A DNA stretch of 64,000 bases from Algoriphagus sp. AK58 (GCF_014324365.1 NZ_QEIG01000008.1:186001-250000); one strand, 5' to 3'; positions 8,652-18,972 are shown, counted from the stretch's first letter. The notes: generated by a model from the sequence alone, not told the origin. Program-made: numbers and translations.

Positions 8652-10526
8652 ATGTTTAAACACAATCAAATGAAATACCCCATCCCTAATCTTCCCATCT
8701 TCAAAAGAACAGGATGGACCCTTCTCTTTCTTCTTCTTTTCACGGGAATCCAGCAAAATCTATTTGGGCAGACCAAACCGATTTTTGAAAACGGTGAAGC
8801 CCAAATCGTACCGGAATTCAAAGACTCGACCAAATGGATCAGACATGACCTCTGGGTAGAGACGGAGTTTGACACCGACGGTGACGGGAAAAAAGACCGT
8901 ATGCATGTGGCGGTGACCCGACCCTTTCAGACCGAAACCGAAGGACTAAAACTCCCTGTTGTTTATGCGACCAGCCCTTACTATGCCGGAACAGCCGGAA
9001 ATAATCGGGAGTTTTTTTGGGATGTCCGCCATGAACTGGGTGAACCAGGCCCACCTCATGTCAATCCAGAAGTCAAGCGAACAGGTGAAAGACCAATCAT
9101 TTCCAATACCGAAATCTACATTTGGGTACCCAGGGGATATATCGTGGTTCACTCCTCCTCTCCAGGAACAGGCCTTTCTCAAGGTGCCCCTACCGTGGGA
9201 GGACAGAATGAGTCTTTAGCTCCAAAAGCAGTCATCGAATGGCTAACAGGAAAAGAAAACGGCTATACCAGCCCTGACGGAAATGAGAAAGTAACGGCCT
9301 TTTGGTCCACCGGTAAAGTGGGCATGACCGGTACTTCTTACAATGGAACACTTCCCATAGCCGCTGCCACCTCAGGAGTCAAAGGATTGGAAGCCATCAT
9401 CCCCATTGCCCCTAATACTTCCTATTATCATTATTATCGTTCGAATGGACTTGTCAGATCACCTGGCGGGTATTTGGGTGAAGACATCGATGTTTTGTAT
9501 GATTTCATCCACAGCGGAGATGAGTCCAAAAGGGCCTATAACAATCGAACCGTTCGTGACAGCGAGATGGCACAGGGAATGGACCGAATCACAGGAGATT
9601 ACAATGACTTCTGGGCCGGACGCGACTATCTCAATCAGATGGGAGATTTCAAAGCAGCACTCCTGATGGCGCATGGGTTTAATGATTGGAATGTGATGCC
9701 CGAGCACTCTTACAGAATCTATGAGGAAGCCCGGAGAAAAGGGGTTCCTTCCATGATTTACTATCACCAAAACGGCCACGGTGGACCTCCGCCCTTGAGC
9801 ATGATGAACCGATGGTTTACCCGATACCTGCATGGAGTGGAAAATGGGGTGGAAAATGATCCCAAAGCTTGGATCGTCAGAGAAAAAGATCCTCAAAACA
9901 AACCTACTCCTTACACGGATTTTCCTAATCCTAGTGCTTCAGATGTGACCTTGTATTTGATAGGAGGAGCTCCAAGTACAGGCAAACTGAATCTTGAAAA
10001 AGTCACCAACAGCAAACAAGAAACCCTGGTAGACAACTATTCTTTCTCCGGTTCTGCCCTCGCCCAGGCTGAATTCACAGAACACCGATTGATGTATCTC
10101 AGCCCTGTATTGAAGGAAGATGTGCATATCTCAGGGACGGCAAGCATGAAAATCAAGCTTGCTTCCAACAAACCTGCAGCGAATCTATCGGTTTGGCTCG
10201 TTTCTCTACCATGGAATGAAGGCCGAAATGCCCGAATTACAGACAATATCATCACCCGTGGATGGGCCGATCCTCAAAATCATTCTTCTATTCGGGAAAG
10301 TGAACCCTTGATTCCGGGAAAATTCAATGAGCTAAACTTCGAACTTCAGCCTGACGATCAGATCATTCCTGCAGGACAACAAATCGGCTTGATGATTTTC
10401 TCTTCAGACAGAGAATTCACCCTTTGGCCACAGCCTGGCACTCAACTGACCATAGACCTGGACGGAACGTCCCTGACCCTTCCGATCGTGGGAGGAAAAG
10501 AGGCTTTCCAGCGATCCACCAAGTGA
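8652..10526 (+). CDS. Exported X-Pro dipeptidyl-peptidase-like serine hydrolase (S15/CocE family)
   Basis: The 624-residue product carries a signal peptide (hydrophobic run WTLLFLLLFTG, cleavage near FGQ). The alpha/beta-hydrolase domain holds the nucleophile motif GTSYNG with Ser229, a candidate acid near HGFNDWNVMPEHS and a candidate histidine in HQNGHGGPP. A C-terminal jelly-roll (about 420-620; HISGTASMKIKLASNKPAANLSV, LMIFSSDREFTLWP) is the X-Pro dipeptidyl-peptidase C-terminal domain. The family releases X-Pro dipeptides or hydrolyses esters and acyl-amino compounds. It probably acts in the periplasm. An ATG at 8670 is an equally plausible start. A hairpin follows the gene. Confidence 0.9.
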   Translation: MFKHNQMKYPIPNLPIFKRTGWTLLFLLLFTGIQQNLFGQTKPIFENGEAQIVPEFKDSTKWIRHDLWVETEFDTDGDGKKDRMHVAVTRPFQTETEGLKLPVVYATSPYYAGTAGNNREFFWDVRHELGEPGPPHVNPEVKRTGERPIISNTEIYIWVPRGYIVVHSSSPGTGLSQGAPTVGGQNESLAPKAVIEWLTGKENGYTSPDGNEKVTAFWSTGKVGMTGTSYNGTLPIAAATSGVKGLEAIIPIAPNTSYYHYYRSNGLVRSPGGYLGEDIDVLYDFIHSGDESKRAYNNRTVRDSEMAQGMDRITGDYNDFWAGRDYLNQMGDFKAALLMAHGFNDWNVMPEHSYRIYEEARRKGVPSMIYYHQNGHGGPPPLSMMNRWFTRYLHGVENGVENDPKAWIVREKDPQNKPTPYTDFPNPSASDVTLYLIGGAPSTGKLNLEKVTNSKQETLVDNYSFSGSALAQAEFTEHRLMYLSPVLKEDVHISGTASMKIKLASNKPAANLSVWLVSLPWNEGRNARITDNIITRGWADPQNHSSIRESEPLIPGKFNELNFELQPDDQIIPAGQQIGLMIFSSDREFTLWPQPGTQLTIDLDGTSLTLPIVGGKEAFQRSTK

Positions 10527-10535
10527 TCGATTATA

Positions 10536-10571
10536 AAGAACCCAAAGCCTAGATCTGGGCTTTGGGTTCTT
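10536..10571 (+). terminator. Hairpin terminator after the S15 hydrolase gene
   Basis: Fourteen perfectly paired bases (AAGAACCCAAAGCC and complement) with an eight-base loop begin nine bases after the stop codon. The downstream T-tract is short, so termination strength is uncertain. Confidence 0.7.
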
Positions 10572-10617
10572 AATATCTGATATTAAAAAGATAAAATAGT
10601 GTCAATTTTAACAAGTC

Positions 10618-10950
10618 ATGAACCTTCAAGAAACTTCTCTTTGGCCTGAGGTTGCGCTGGTAAGCATCTTGTTTTTGTTTGGGCATATATTTTTGGGGCA
10701 CTTCGAAGAAAAAACCCCAAAATGGAGAAAAGTACTCAAGTACTTCTTGACCTTGATTTTAGTCGGTGGACTTTCCCTGCTTTTCAACCGAATCGTCGCC
10801 CTGATCTTTCTTGGCCTTACCTTAGTCCCAGTACTTTACATCCATTTGATATGGCTTCCAAGCAAGGGAATTAACGGCTGGACCGGAGAACCCCGTGAAA
10901 AATACTATGAGCTACGGGGCTGGGATAAAAATCCAAAACATAAAAAATGA
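10618..10950 (+). CDS. Membrane protein of unknown function
   Basis: The 110-residue product has three hydrophobic segments (about 8-27, 40-58 and 61-80) and a hydrophilic C-terminus with the string GINGWTGEPREKYYELRGWDKNP. I recognise no family. It sits alone between a terminator and a 217-bp gap before the antiporter gene. The consistent topology and aromatic-rich tail suggest a real inner-membrane protein. Confidence 0.65.
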   Translation: MNLQETSLWPEVALVSILFLFGHIFLGHFEEKTPKWRKVLKYFLTLILVGGLSLLFNRIVALIFLGLTLVPVLYIHLIWLPSKGINGWTGEPREKYYELRGWDKNPKHKK

Positions 10951-11167
10951 AAAGAAAGACTTAATTTCTCTTTCACACGTTTACCCAATTCTAAACCGTC
11001 TTTTGGATAATCTTGCATTTTTCGATTACCCGTACCAGACTCTCTTGTATCACCCCCGCTAAGTTCTCTTTGGAAGTATCCTTAGCTTACAGTTTGAAGG
11101 AAATTTCCGGATTGCAACTCATTTGTTTTTTAAACCAAAACCTTAAATTTCTACAAATCCCAATTCC

Positions 11168-12367
11168 ATGCACGAGCATCATCTGGTAGTTTTTATGGCC
11201 TTGCTGATTCTAGGCTATGGACTTTTTTCAAAAAAAGCAGAGAATTCGATCATCACTCCTCCCATGGTGTTTGTCATCATAGGCCTTTTAGTAAGTTTTT
11301 TTGATCTGGAATTGATGAAAGAAGGGCCAAAAGGCCCATTTGTCAAGCCCCTGATGGAATTCACACTGATGCTAATCCTTTTTATGGACGGGTCTGCGGT
11401 CGATCTGAAAACTCTCATGAACGAAAAGTCTCTTCCGTCTAGGCTTTTGGGTATCGGACTGCCTTTGACTATGCTATTGGGATCACTTCTCGCTATCCCT
11501 TTATTTCCCGAGATTCCGACACTTTCCCTGATTATGATGGCTTTTATCCTTTCGCCAACCGACGCGGCGCTGGGCCAGGCGGTAGTAACAGGGGATCAGG
11601 TTCCTCGCAAAATCAGACAAACAATCAATGTGGAAAGCGGTCTGAACGACGGGATTGGACTTCCCCCTATTTTGGTTTGTCTAGCCTTGCTTTCGGGTTC
11701 TTCTGGCGAGGGGTTTGATTCTCAGTATTGGCTTGGATTTGTGGCTAAACAGCTTATTCTAGGACCAATCATCGGGGTAGTGATCGGTTTTGTTTCAGGT
11801 AAACTATTGGAGCAAGCATTCAAAAGAGGAAGCATTACCCATGCTTACCAAATGTTGGCTTCTTTAGCCATACCGGTATTGGCCTATGCGGGTGCTGAAC
11901 ACTTTCATGGCAATGGATTCATTGCTGCGTTCTCCGCAGGTATGTTTTTTGGAACTTCTGTACCCATCCTTAGAGACCGAATCAAGGAATTTGGTGAGGC
12001 AAGTACGCAGGCAATGATTCTGTTCATTTTCTTGCTATTCGGGATTATTCTTATTCCTGCATCGTATCCTTATTGGGATTGGAGAGTCTGGCTTTATGCA
12101 TTGTTAAGTCTCACCCTAGTCCGCATGCTTCCTGTAGCGATCAGCCTCATCAAATCCGGCTTAGACCTCAAAACCACCCTTTTTATAGGCTGGTTTGGCC
12201 CAAGAGGCATTGCGTCTGTTCTTTATCTCTTGATGGCTATCATTGCCTTGGGACCGGAAGGCAATGAAAAAATAATCAGCATCGTCAGTCTTACCGTTCT
12301 TCTGAGTATTTTCCTGCATGGAATTTCTGCTGTGCCACTTTCTGCGGTTTTGAAGAAAAGGGTTTAA
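11168..12367 (+). CDS. Na+/H+ antiporter (CPA1 / NhaP-like)
   Basis: The 399-residue protein is almost entirely hydrophobic, with about 12 predicted membrane helices. The helix-5 region carries ILSPTDAALGQAVV, the Thr-Asp ion-binding motif of cation:proton antiporters, and the following helix has NVESGLNDGIGLP with the Asn-Asp pair typical of electroneutral CPA1 members. GWFGPRGIASVLYLL matches the conserved arginine helix near the C-terminus. No cytoplasmic regulatory tail is present. It would exchange Na+ or K+ for protons at the inner membrane. It is followed after 53 nt by an unknown secreted protein gene. Confidence 0.92.
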   Translation: MHEHHLVVFMALLILGYGLFSKKAENSIITPPMVFVIIGLLVSFFDLELMKEGPKGPFVKPLMEFTLMLILFMDGSAVDLKTLMNEKSLPSRLLGIGLPLTMLLGSLLAIPLFPEIPTLSLIMMAFILSPTDAALGQAVVTGDQVPRKIRQTINVESGLNDGIGLPPILVCLALLSGSSGEGFDSQYWLGFVAKQLILGPIIGVVIGFVSGKLLEQAFKRGSITHAYQMLASLAIPVLAYAGAEHFHGNGFIAAFSAGMFFGTSVPILRDRIKEFGEASTQAMILFIFLLFGIILIPASYPYWDWRVWLYALLSLTLVRMLPVAISLIKSGLDLKTTLFIGWFGPRGIASVLYLLMAIIALGPEGNEKIISIVSLTVLLSIFLHGISAVPLSAVLKKRV

Positions 12368-12420
12368 CCTGTCAAATCAGGAAGGATTTCTTAACTTACT
12401 AGTCATTTAATCTCCAAAAT

Positions 12421-13311
12421 ATGAATCGCACTCTTCTAACCTGCCTTTTTTTGATTGGATTTTCAATTTCCTATTCAAATGCCCAAAATCTAAAAAACCG
12501 CATTCAGCCTGGAAAAATGTACAATGCCGGAGATTCTTTGTATGCGCCGAAGTTTGGGTTTAGCGGAATAATCCCCCAAGGATGGGTGGGAGTCCTTCCT
12601 CGGGAATCAGAGGTTTTTCTGCTTAATTCCTCCACTGGAACCTTTGGCGAGATCTTCGTTTTTGGAAGGGAAAAAATCGATTTAAATCAACTGGCGAACA
12701 CATGGAGAACAGGTGTAAATGTATCTGGAACCATCACTTTAAAAGCTTCAGATCCCAAAATCGAAGGAGATCTTCTTTTTTCACCGGTGGTTGCTGCAGG
12801 AAATTACCTGCCTCCCAAAAACTATAGAGCCTTTGCTGCCACCCGCTGTGGAGAGACTTGCATCACCGTTTTGGCGATTTCTTTGGAAGAAAATGCGGAA
12901 ATGGCCTCCGCCTCAGCAATGGAGTTTTTAAAATCCGCAACCCTTTCTTCCCCCAAAGAAATTGATCCCTACGATGGATTTGACTGGAAAGGCTTTCTTA
13001 CTGGAAAATTATTGATTTCCTATGAGGGATTTATTGGCGGGAAACAGCAAACCAAAATCAATCTCTGCGAAGACGGGAGCTTCCGGGCAGTCATTTCTAA
13101 AAAAGGCATTATGAAAGACAGTAATCCTGACTACAAAGGGACCATGAAAGGACTATGGACAGTGGAAGGAAAAAATTCAGAAGCCACTCTCACCTTCACA
13201 TTTGAAAAGAAAGATTTAGCCCCGGTAACAGTCGAATTGAAATTCCTCAATGAAGAGCTTTACGCAAATGGAGAGCGGCATTATGCCAGCCAATCAGAAA
13301 AATGTGACTAA
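12421..13311 (+). CDS. Secreted two-part protein of unknown function
   Basis: The 296-residue product has a clear signal peptide (cleavage near SNAQ). The N-terminal half (about 35-175) describes a soluble alpha/beta fold with GFSGIIPQGWVGVLPRE, like stress-type PsbP or DUF1795 domains. The C-terminal half (about 185-296) is a small beta-barrel-like unit with LCEDGSFRAVISKKG and MKGLWTVEGKNSEATLTFTF, resembling lipocalin-like domains that report a total versus blank effect. Four cysteines lie in the mature part. I do not recognise a named family. A strong terminator follows. Confidence 0.7.
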   Translation: MNRTLLTCLFLIGFSISYSNAQNLKNRIQPGKMYNAGDSLYAPKFGFSGIIPQGWVGVLPRESEVFLLNSSTGTFGEIFVFGREKIDLNQLANTWRTGVNVSGTITLKASDPKIEGDLLFSPVVAAGNYLPPKNYRAFAATRCGETCITVLAISLEENAEMASASAMEFLKSATLSSPKEIDPYDGFDWKGFLTGKLLISYEGFIGGKQQTKINLCEDGSFRAVISKKGIMKDSNPDYKGTMKGLWTVEGKNSEATLTFTFEKKDLAPVTVELKFLNEELYANGERHYASQSEKCD

Positions 13312-13348
13312 GCCAAAAAAAAATCCAGATTTCTTTCCATAAAAATTT

Positions 13349-13376
13349 CCTCGGGTCCTCAACCCGAGGTTTTTTA
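13349..13376 (+). terminator. Intrinsic terminator after the 12421 gene
   Basis: An eight-base GC-rich stem (CCTCGGGT and complement) closes a five-base loop and is followed by TTTTTT. Confidence 0.88.
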
Positions 13377-13419
13377 TTTTCAACCAACTCATTCAATTGC
13401 CAAATTTTTTATAAAAAAG

Positions 13420-13448
13420 ACTTATTGAAAAAAATTTTTTCAATAAGT
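13420..13448. promoter_or_regulatory. 29-bp palindrome in AT-rich leader region
   Basis: Arms of 14 bases (ACTTATTGAAAAAA and its exact complement) flank a single central A. It lies in the 361-bp gap before the DUF6600 gene, in a very AT-rich stretch (about 13380-13510). It is not followed by a T-run on either side, so it is more likely a protein-binding site or a structured leader than a terminator. The remaining gap to 13672 shows no gene. Confidence 0.55.
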
Positions 13449-13672
13449 AGCAATAAAATCATATCATTTTTTTAAATCATCGAAACATTATAGTTTAACT
13501 TATAATATTTTTTTATAAAACTGGCTCGATTTTAGAAACTACTAATGCAACTATCCGTTCCAAATTAGCATCTACACTAAAAAAACGGCATCAAGAATTG
13601 CAAGCAGCTCCTGTACCATGAGATAACCCTTCTAATCGACAACCCTTTATTTAACACTAAACCACAACTACC

Positions 13673-15115
13673 ATGAACACCACAAAAACAAATCGATGGC
13701 TGAACCACCTATCTTTTGGAATCCTCTTCTTGGTCATGATGATCCATTCAAGTCCGGAAGCAATAGCCAAGCATAGAAATGGAGTGAGTTTTCAGGTCTT
13801 TTACGACCAACTTACTCCATATGGAGACTGGGTCAAAGATGCCCGATACGGTTACATCTGGCTTCCCGCGGTCTATGATGACTTTCATCCCTACGGCACC
13901 AACGGACACTGGGTTATGACTGAATACGGAAATACTTGGGTTTCCGATTACGATTGGGGCTGGGCCACTTTCCACTACGGCAGATGGTATTTTGACGATT
14001 ACTACCAAAGCTGGGCTTGGATTCCGGGCTACGAGTGGGCTCCTGCTTGGGTGAGTTGGAGATCTGGAGGTGGGTACTATGGCTGGGCACCACTTGGACC
14101 TGGCGTCTCCATCAATGTGAGCATCAACATTCCTTCCCGGCATTGGGTGTTCATCCCTCATGGCCGGATCTATCACAGAAATGTATACCACTACTATTCA
14201 CCCTATCGCCATCACCACACCAAGGTGAAAATCATCAACAGAACAACCGTGATCAACAATACGGTCGTCTACAACAATCACAATTACTATGCAGGTCCTA
14301 GCCGAAGAGATGTCGAGCGTGTGACCAGACAGGTAGTGCCCGTATACAATATCCGTACTGCGGAATCTCCAGGGAGATCGGCAGTGGCAAGAAACGAAGT
14401 GAGCCTATACAGACCCCAATTGGAGGAAACCAGAGGAAGAAGCGTAGAAGCTAGGCCGTCCAGAGTGTATCAGGCGGAAGAGGTGAAAACCGCACGTGCA
14501 AGCCGACAAATCAGTCCTGCGAACTCAGGCACAACCAGTCAACCTAGCCGAACTGGCTCTGCCAATCCCAGCCAAGGAACTGCAAATCAAGGAAGAACGG
14601 CCACTCCTTCGTCCAGAGGTCAGGAACAAAAATTTGAGGTGAAACCAGCTCCTGCAGATACCCGTCAGCGGGAGGCAACTTCCCAGCCCTCGAGATCTGC
14701 ACAGCCTTCCAGACAGGGAACGGTACAAACTCAGCCTGCTCCTTCCCGAGAATCTCAGGTAAGAACACAGCCGCAGCCCTCTAGAGAATCACAAGTGAGA
14801 ACTCAACCTCAACCTGGTAGAGATGCTCAAGTGAGAACACAGCCTCAACCGACACCGCGGGGAAGTGTGGAGCAGCGAAGTTCGGCACCTTCCAGAACTC
14901 AGGAAGTGCGCCAGCCTCAGCAGCGAACCCAATCTCAACCTCAGGTAAGAACCGCTCCTTCCCGAGGAAATGACACCAGGGTCTCTCAGCCAAGCAGAAG
15001 TCAAAGCAGCCAGCCACAGGTAAAATCCTCGGCGCCTGCCAGAAGCTCAGCCCCTGCAGGCCGAACCGAATCCTCAACCCCAAGCAGAGGAAACAGCCGA
15101 GACAGAAATAATTAA
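13673..15115 (+). CDS. DUF6600 / YXWGXW-type secreted protein with repetitive basic-glutamine tail
   Basis: The 480-residue product has a signal peptide (about 1-32). Residues about 40-150 are dominated by aromatic YxWGxW-like words (VSDYDWGWATFHYGRW, DDYYQSWAWIPGYEWAPAWVSW, GWAPLGPG), the DUF6600 signature found in FecR-associated exported proteins. A His/Tyr/Asn-rich stretch follows. From about residue 240 to the end the sequence is low-complexity, rich in Ser, Arg, Gln and Pro, with three near-identical 12-residue units (RESQVRTQPQPS). The tail looks like a flexible linker to the cell envelope. Function is unknown. It is a single-gene unit with its own terminator. Confidence 0.85.
   Translation: MNTTKTNRWLNHLSFGILFLVMMIHSSPEAIAKHRNGVSFQVFYDQLTPYGDWVKDARYGYIWLPAVYDDFHPYGTNGHWVMTEYGNTWVSDYDWGWATFHYGRWYFDDYYQSWAWIPGYEWAPAWVSWRSGGGYYGWAPLGPGVSINVSINIPSRHWVFIPHGRIYHRNVYHYYSPYRHHHTKVKIINRTTVINNTVVYNNHNYYAGPSRRDVERVTRQVVPVYNIRTAESPGRSAVARNEVSLYRPQLEETRGRSVEARPSRVYQAEEVKTARASRQISPANSGTTSQPSRTGSANPSQGTANQGRTATPSSRGQEQKFEVKPAPADTRQREATSQPSRSAQPSRQGTVQTQPAPSRESQVRTQPQPSRESQVRTQPQPGRDAQVRTQPQPTPRGSVEQRSSAPSRTQEVRQPQQRTQSQPQVRTAPSRGNDTRVSQPSRSQSSQPQVKSSAPARSSAPAGRTESSTPSRGNSRDRNN
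14743..14853 (+). repeat. In-frame 36-bp tandem repeat inside the DUF6600 gene
   Basis: Three consecutive units encode variants of RESQVRTQPQPS, RESQVRTQPQPG and RDAQVRTQPQPT. The units differ at synonymous positions, so the repeat is not a very recent duplication. Confidence 0.7.
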
Positions 15116-15140
15116 GCACATTAAATAACTAAACCAACTC

Positions 15141-15173
15141 AGCCCTGCCGAATCAATGGCGGGGCTTTTTTTC
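15141..15173 (+). terminator. Intrinsic terminator after the DUF6600 gene
   Basis: A nine-base stem with one G-T pair (AGCCCTGCC against GGCGGGGCT) is followed by a run of seven T residues. Confidence 0.88.
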
Positions 15174-15294
15174 TCTATTTCCATCAACATCATTTGAAGC
15201 TCCATTTCTGAACTTTTAGACTTCTGATTTTAGCATTCAGAATTATGTTCTATGACTTTTCTTTAACTTACTTTTTCAAAACCACCGAATCCTT

Positions 15295-18200
15295 ATGAAA
15301 AAAGTTCTTGCCATTTTGCTTCTACTTGGAAGCATCACTGCAACTGCACAAACCTACGATTCCTCCCTCCCTATCAAATACCGAAATATCGGCCCTTTTC
15401 GCGGCGGTCGATCAGTGGCTGCTAGCGGAGTGGTAAATGATCCGCTGACCTACTACTTCGGCACTACCGGAGGAGGACTCTGGAAAACCTCGGATGCAGG
15501 TCAGCATTGGGAGAATATTTCCGATGGATTTTTTACGACGGGTTCGGTTGGTGCCGTAGCTGTCGCCGAAAGCAATCCCAACATTGTCTATGTCGGAATG
15601 GGTGAACATGCTCCCCGGGGCGTGATGACCTCCTATGGGGACGGCGTATATAAATCCACCGATGCAGGCAAAACCTGGAAAAAACTAGGCTTGGAGAAGA
15701 CCCAACACATCTCCCGAATCCAAATCCACCCAACCAATCCGGATATTCTTTACGTGGCCGCCCAGGGCGCTCTGCATGCTCCAAACGAGGATCGAGGCGT
15801 GTATAAGTCCATCGATGGAGGTTTGACTTGGGAAAAAGTCCTCTTCGTGGACAACATGACCGGAGCTGTGGAGCTTTCCATGGACATGAATTTCCCGGAA
15901 ATCCTGTATGCCGCCATGTGGGAGCATCAGCGTTTCCCTTGGCAGGTGAAGTCCGGCGGTCCGGGCTCGGGACTTTACAAATCCACAGATTCCGGAAAGA
16001 CCTGGAAGAAAATCCACAAAGGTTTGCCTGAGGAAAAAGGAAAAATGGCCATCTCCGTCTCTAGAGCCAATTCCAATAAGGTTTATGCCCTGATCGAAAG
16101 TGATACTGAAAAGGATCTCGGTGGTCTCTTCGTCTCTGATGACGCCGGAGAAAGCTGGACACTAATCAACAAAAGTAACCGACTTACTCAACGAGCTTGG
16201 TACTACATTGAAGTCTTCGCTGATCCCGTAAATGAGCATAAAGTCTATGTGCAAAGTGCGCCATTTCTGGTATCGATCGACGGCGGCAAAACCTTCGAAG
16301 ACATCGACGGCCCGCACGGGGACTACCACGATCTCTGGATCAATCCTAAAAATGCCAACAACCTAATCCTGGCAGATGACGGTGGCGGTTCCATTTCTTT
16401 CAATGGTGGGAAAACCTGGTCTGTTCAGAGCAATATGCCTACCGCTCAGTTTTACCGAATTAATGTGGACAATCAATTTCCCTATCGCATCTATGGTGGG
16501 CAACAGGACAATACATCTGTAGTGATTTCCAGCATGGCCTTGGGCAGAGGAGGGATAACTCAAGAGCATTGGAACTATTCCGCAGGGGGAGAAAGCGCGT
16601 TTTTGGCCTTTGACCCGGATGATCCGAGATATGTATTGGGTGGAAGCTACCAAGGCACGATCGAAGTGCTTGACATGAAGACTCAGGGCTCCACCAACAT
16701 CATGGCCGCCCCGATCCAATACCTGGGGATGGACGCGAAGGACATGAAGTACCGGTTCAACTGGAACGCACCGATCATCTGGTCCCAGCACGAACCCAAT
16801 ACCTTTTATCATGCTGCTCAGGTTTTACTGAAAACCCAGGATTGGGGAAAAACCTGGACAGAAGTTTCCCCTGACCTCACCCGAAATGAAAAATCCAAGC
16901 AAGGAAAAGGTGGCGTGCCTTACACCAATGAAGCCGTGGGTGCAGAAAACTACGGCACCATCGCCTATGTAATCGAAAGCCCGCACGAGACTGGAGTTAT
17001 CTGGACAGGTTCTGATGATGGCCTTGTTCATCTAACCCGTGACGGAGGAAAAACCTGGACCAATGTCACTCCAAAAGACTTGAAAGAAACCCTTGTAAAT
17101 GCCATTGAGGTTTCGCCTCACGATCTGGGGACTGCCTATATCGCGACGACCCGATACAAATTCAACGATTATACGCCTGCACTCTACAAGACCACCGACT
17201 ACGGAAAGACCTGGACGAATATCTCCAAAGGCATTCCCTACGGTGCCTTTACCCGAGTGGTACGAGAGGACACGAAAGTGAAAAACCTGCTTTTCGCGGG
17301 AACTGAAACGGGAATGTATATCTCAAAAGATGGCGGTGCAAATTGGTCATCTTTCCAACTCAACCTTCCACTCACTCCGATTACCGATCTAAAAGTAGCC
17401 CATGATGACCTGATCGTGGCGACGGCAGGACGATCCTACTGGATTCTCGATGAGCTGAATGCCGTGCGGGAAGTACAGGCCAAAGCAGACAAAATCACGC
17501 TCTACACTCCAGAAAAAGCCCTTTTGGGCAACTGGTATTCCAGCATGAACAGTGGCAATCTGGACAGATTCACAGGCACGCATCCTTTTCAAGGACATAA
17601 CCCTGCCAATGGCATGGTGATCTACTATCACTTGCCCGAAACCTTTGCCGACAGCACTGAATTGACTTTGGAAATTCTTGATGCCAAAGGAAATCTGGTG
17701 CGAAAACTGAGTTCCAAAAAAGATCCGGATTTCAAATCCTACGACGGTGGACCTTCACCCGAACCGACAATCTCCACGCGCAAAGGAGTCAACCGATTTG
17801 TCTGGAACCTGCGTTATCCGACGGTACAGGGTATCCCAAGCGCCTACATCGAATCGAGCTATGCGGGCCACAAAGCCATTCCTGGCACCTACACCCTTCG
17901 ACTCAGCGGTGGAGGAGTGACAGCCGAAGCCAAAGGGGAAATCGTGGACGTTCCGGATTACAACCTCACTCCTGCCGACTACCAAGCCTATCACGAATGG
18001 ATGAGTCAGCTGGAAAGCGAGGTCACCACCATGCACACCCTAGTCAATACTGCCAAAGCCTACCAAGACCAACTCAAAGACTTGGTCAGTCGCTTGGATA
18101 AAAAAGCGGAATACAAAGACCTAAAGACCGCTGCCGAAACCCTAATCAAAGAAATCCAAGCTTGGGATGAAGACATGGTACAGCGCAAGTCCACCGCCTA

Positions 18201-18432
18201 TGATGACGTGGAAAACTTCCCCAACAAGTTCACCGCTAACTTTCTATTTATGATGAACCACGGAGAAAGCAGTATACCAAAAATCAACGAAGGCACCAAA
18301 GCCCGCTATGCCGAACTGATGGAACAGTGGAAACCCCTCAAAGCAGAAGGCGAGCGACTGATCCAAACTGCCGTGCCGGCATTTAATAAGTTGGCGAGTG
18401 AGAAGGGCGTTGGGGTGTTGTTTGTGAAGTGA
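15295..18432 (+). CDS. Secreted Asp-box (BNR/VPS10-like) beta-propeller protein
   Basis: The 1045-residue product begins with a signal peptide (ending TATAQ). At least ten Asp-box turns of the form S-x-D-x-G-x-T-W are visible across residues about 65-690, for example [44 protein letters not shown] and [11 protein letters not shown]. This implies two sortilin/VPS10- or exosialidase-like propellers. A C-terminal region (about 800-1045) is a beta domain then a helical stretch with [20 protein letters not shown]. It is often annotated glycosyl hydrolase, but I see no proof of a sialidase active site, so binding or scaffolding is equally possible. It stands alone. Confidence 0.85.
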   Translation: MKKVLAILLLLGSITATAQTYDSSLPIKYRNIGPFRGGRSVAASGVVNDPLTYYFGTTGGGLWKTSDAGQHWENISDGFFTTGSVGAVAVAESNPNIVYVGMGEHAPRGVMTSYGDGVYKSTDAGKTWKKLGLEKTQHISRIQIHPTNPDILYVAAQGALHAPNEDRGVYKSIDGGLTWEKVLFVDNMTGAVELSMDMNFPEILYAAMWEHQRFPWQVKSGGPGSGLYKSTDSGKTWKKIHKGLPEEKGKMAISVSRANSNKVYALIESDTEKDLGGLFVSDDAGESWTLINKSNRLTQRAWYYIEVFADPVNEHKVYVQSAPFLVSIDGGKTFEDIDGPHGDYHDLWINPKNANNLILADDGGGSISFNGGKTWSVQSNMPTAQFYRINVDNQFPYRIYGGQQDNTSVVISSMALGRGGITQEHWNYSAGGESAFLAFDPDDPRYVLGGSYQGTIEVLDMKTQGSTNIMAAPIQYLGMDAKDMKYRFNWNAPIIWSQHEPNTFYHAAQVLLKTQDWGKTWTEVSPDLTRNEKSKQGKGGVPYTNEAVGAENYGTIAYVIESPHETGVIWTGSDDGLVHLTRDGGKTWTNVTPKDLKETLVNAIEVSPHDLGTAYIATTRYKFNDYTPALYKTTDYGKTWTNISKGIPYGAFTRVVREDTKVKNLLFAGTETGMYISKDGGANWSSFQLNLPLTPITDLKVAHDDLIVATAGRSYWILDELNAVREVQAKADKITLYTPEKALLGNWYSSMNSGNLDRFTGTHPFQGHNPANGMVIYYHLPETFADSTELTLEILDAKGNLVRKLSSKKDPDFKSYDGGPSPEPTISTRKGVNRFVWNLRYPTVQGIPSAYIESSYAGHKAIPGTYTLRLSGGGVTAEAKGEIVDVPDYNLTPADYQAYHEWMSQLESEVTTMHTLVNTAKAYQDQLKDLVSRLDKKAEYKDLKTAAETLIKEIQAWDEDMVQRKSTAYDDVENFPNKFTANFLFMMNHGESSIPKINEGTKARYAELMEQWKPLKAEGERLIQTAVPAFNKLASEKGVGVLFVK

Positions 18433-18441
18433 GGAAAAAAG

Positions 18442-18470
18442 GCTGGGTGGAATTTTTAATTCCATCCAGC
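18442..18470 (+). terminator. Hairpin terminator after the Asp-box protein gene
   Basis: Thirteen paired bases with one G-T pair (GCTGGGTGGAATT against AATTCCATCCAGC) close a TTT loop ten bases after the stop codon. The following T-tract is weak. Confidence 0.7.
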
Positions 18471-18500
18471 TATTCCTAAATTCATAAGAAAGGAACAGTA

Positions 18501-18671
18501 ATGAAGGATAATAAGAAAACCAAGGATCTAAAGACCTTAGATCAATTTATTGAGGAAGAATTTGGGTCTATGGGAACGAAATCAAGGGATAGATTTGAAA
18601 AGGGATTTAGGGCTTTTGAAAGATCTTTCTTGGACAATAAACGGAATGGATTTTTCGAAATTAGTGTTTAG
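18501..18671 (+). pseudogene. Truncated HigA/XRE-type antitoxin remnant
   Basis: A 56-residue reading frame encodes KTLDQFIEEEFGSMGTKSRDRFEKGFRAFE, which is the usual N-terminal extension of XRE-family antitoxins that precede a helix-turn-helix. The sequence then changes to unrelated residues and stops without any helix-turn-helix, so the DNA-binding part has been lost. Downstream, to about 18870, only short frames remain (for example one ending PKVLFTDEQLW). The 540-bp stretch 18433-18972 therefore looks like the debris of one or more toxin-antitoxin genes. Homology is by pattern only. Confidence 0.5.
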
Positions 18672-18923
18672 AACCAATTTATAAATTGTTTTGAATGTTT
18701 GAGTGAGATGACAAATCCCACCCAGCGTCAAGAAGAACTTCAAAGGATAAGAGTAGATATTACACCCAAGGGGGGTAGAAGATAATGAAGTGACCCTTTT
18801 TAGTGTTTGGCCCATGAAAAAAGAGGAAAGACCTAAGGTACTTTTTACAGATGAGCAATTGTGGTAGACGGGTTACAGAAACACTTTTGCAAATTCACAC
18901 TCATTCTGAATCCTTACTTTTTC

Positions 18924-18940
18924 CTTGACAACTTGTCAAG
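18924..18940. promoter_or_regulatory. 17-bp palindromic operator upstream of the VapC-type module
   Basis: CTTGACAA and its exact complement flank one central C, 33 bp upstream of the antitoxin start. Toxin-antitoxin operons of this type are repressed by the antitoxin binding a promoter palindrome, so this is the natural candidate site. Confidence 0.6.
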
Positions 18941-18972
18941 TTAGGACTAACTTAGGTCAAAATCAGACAGCT

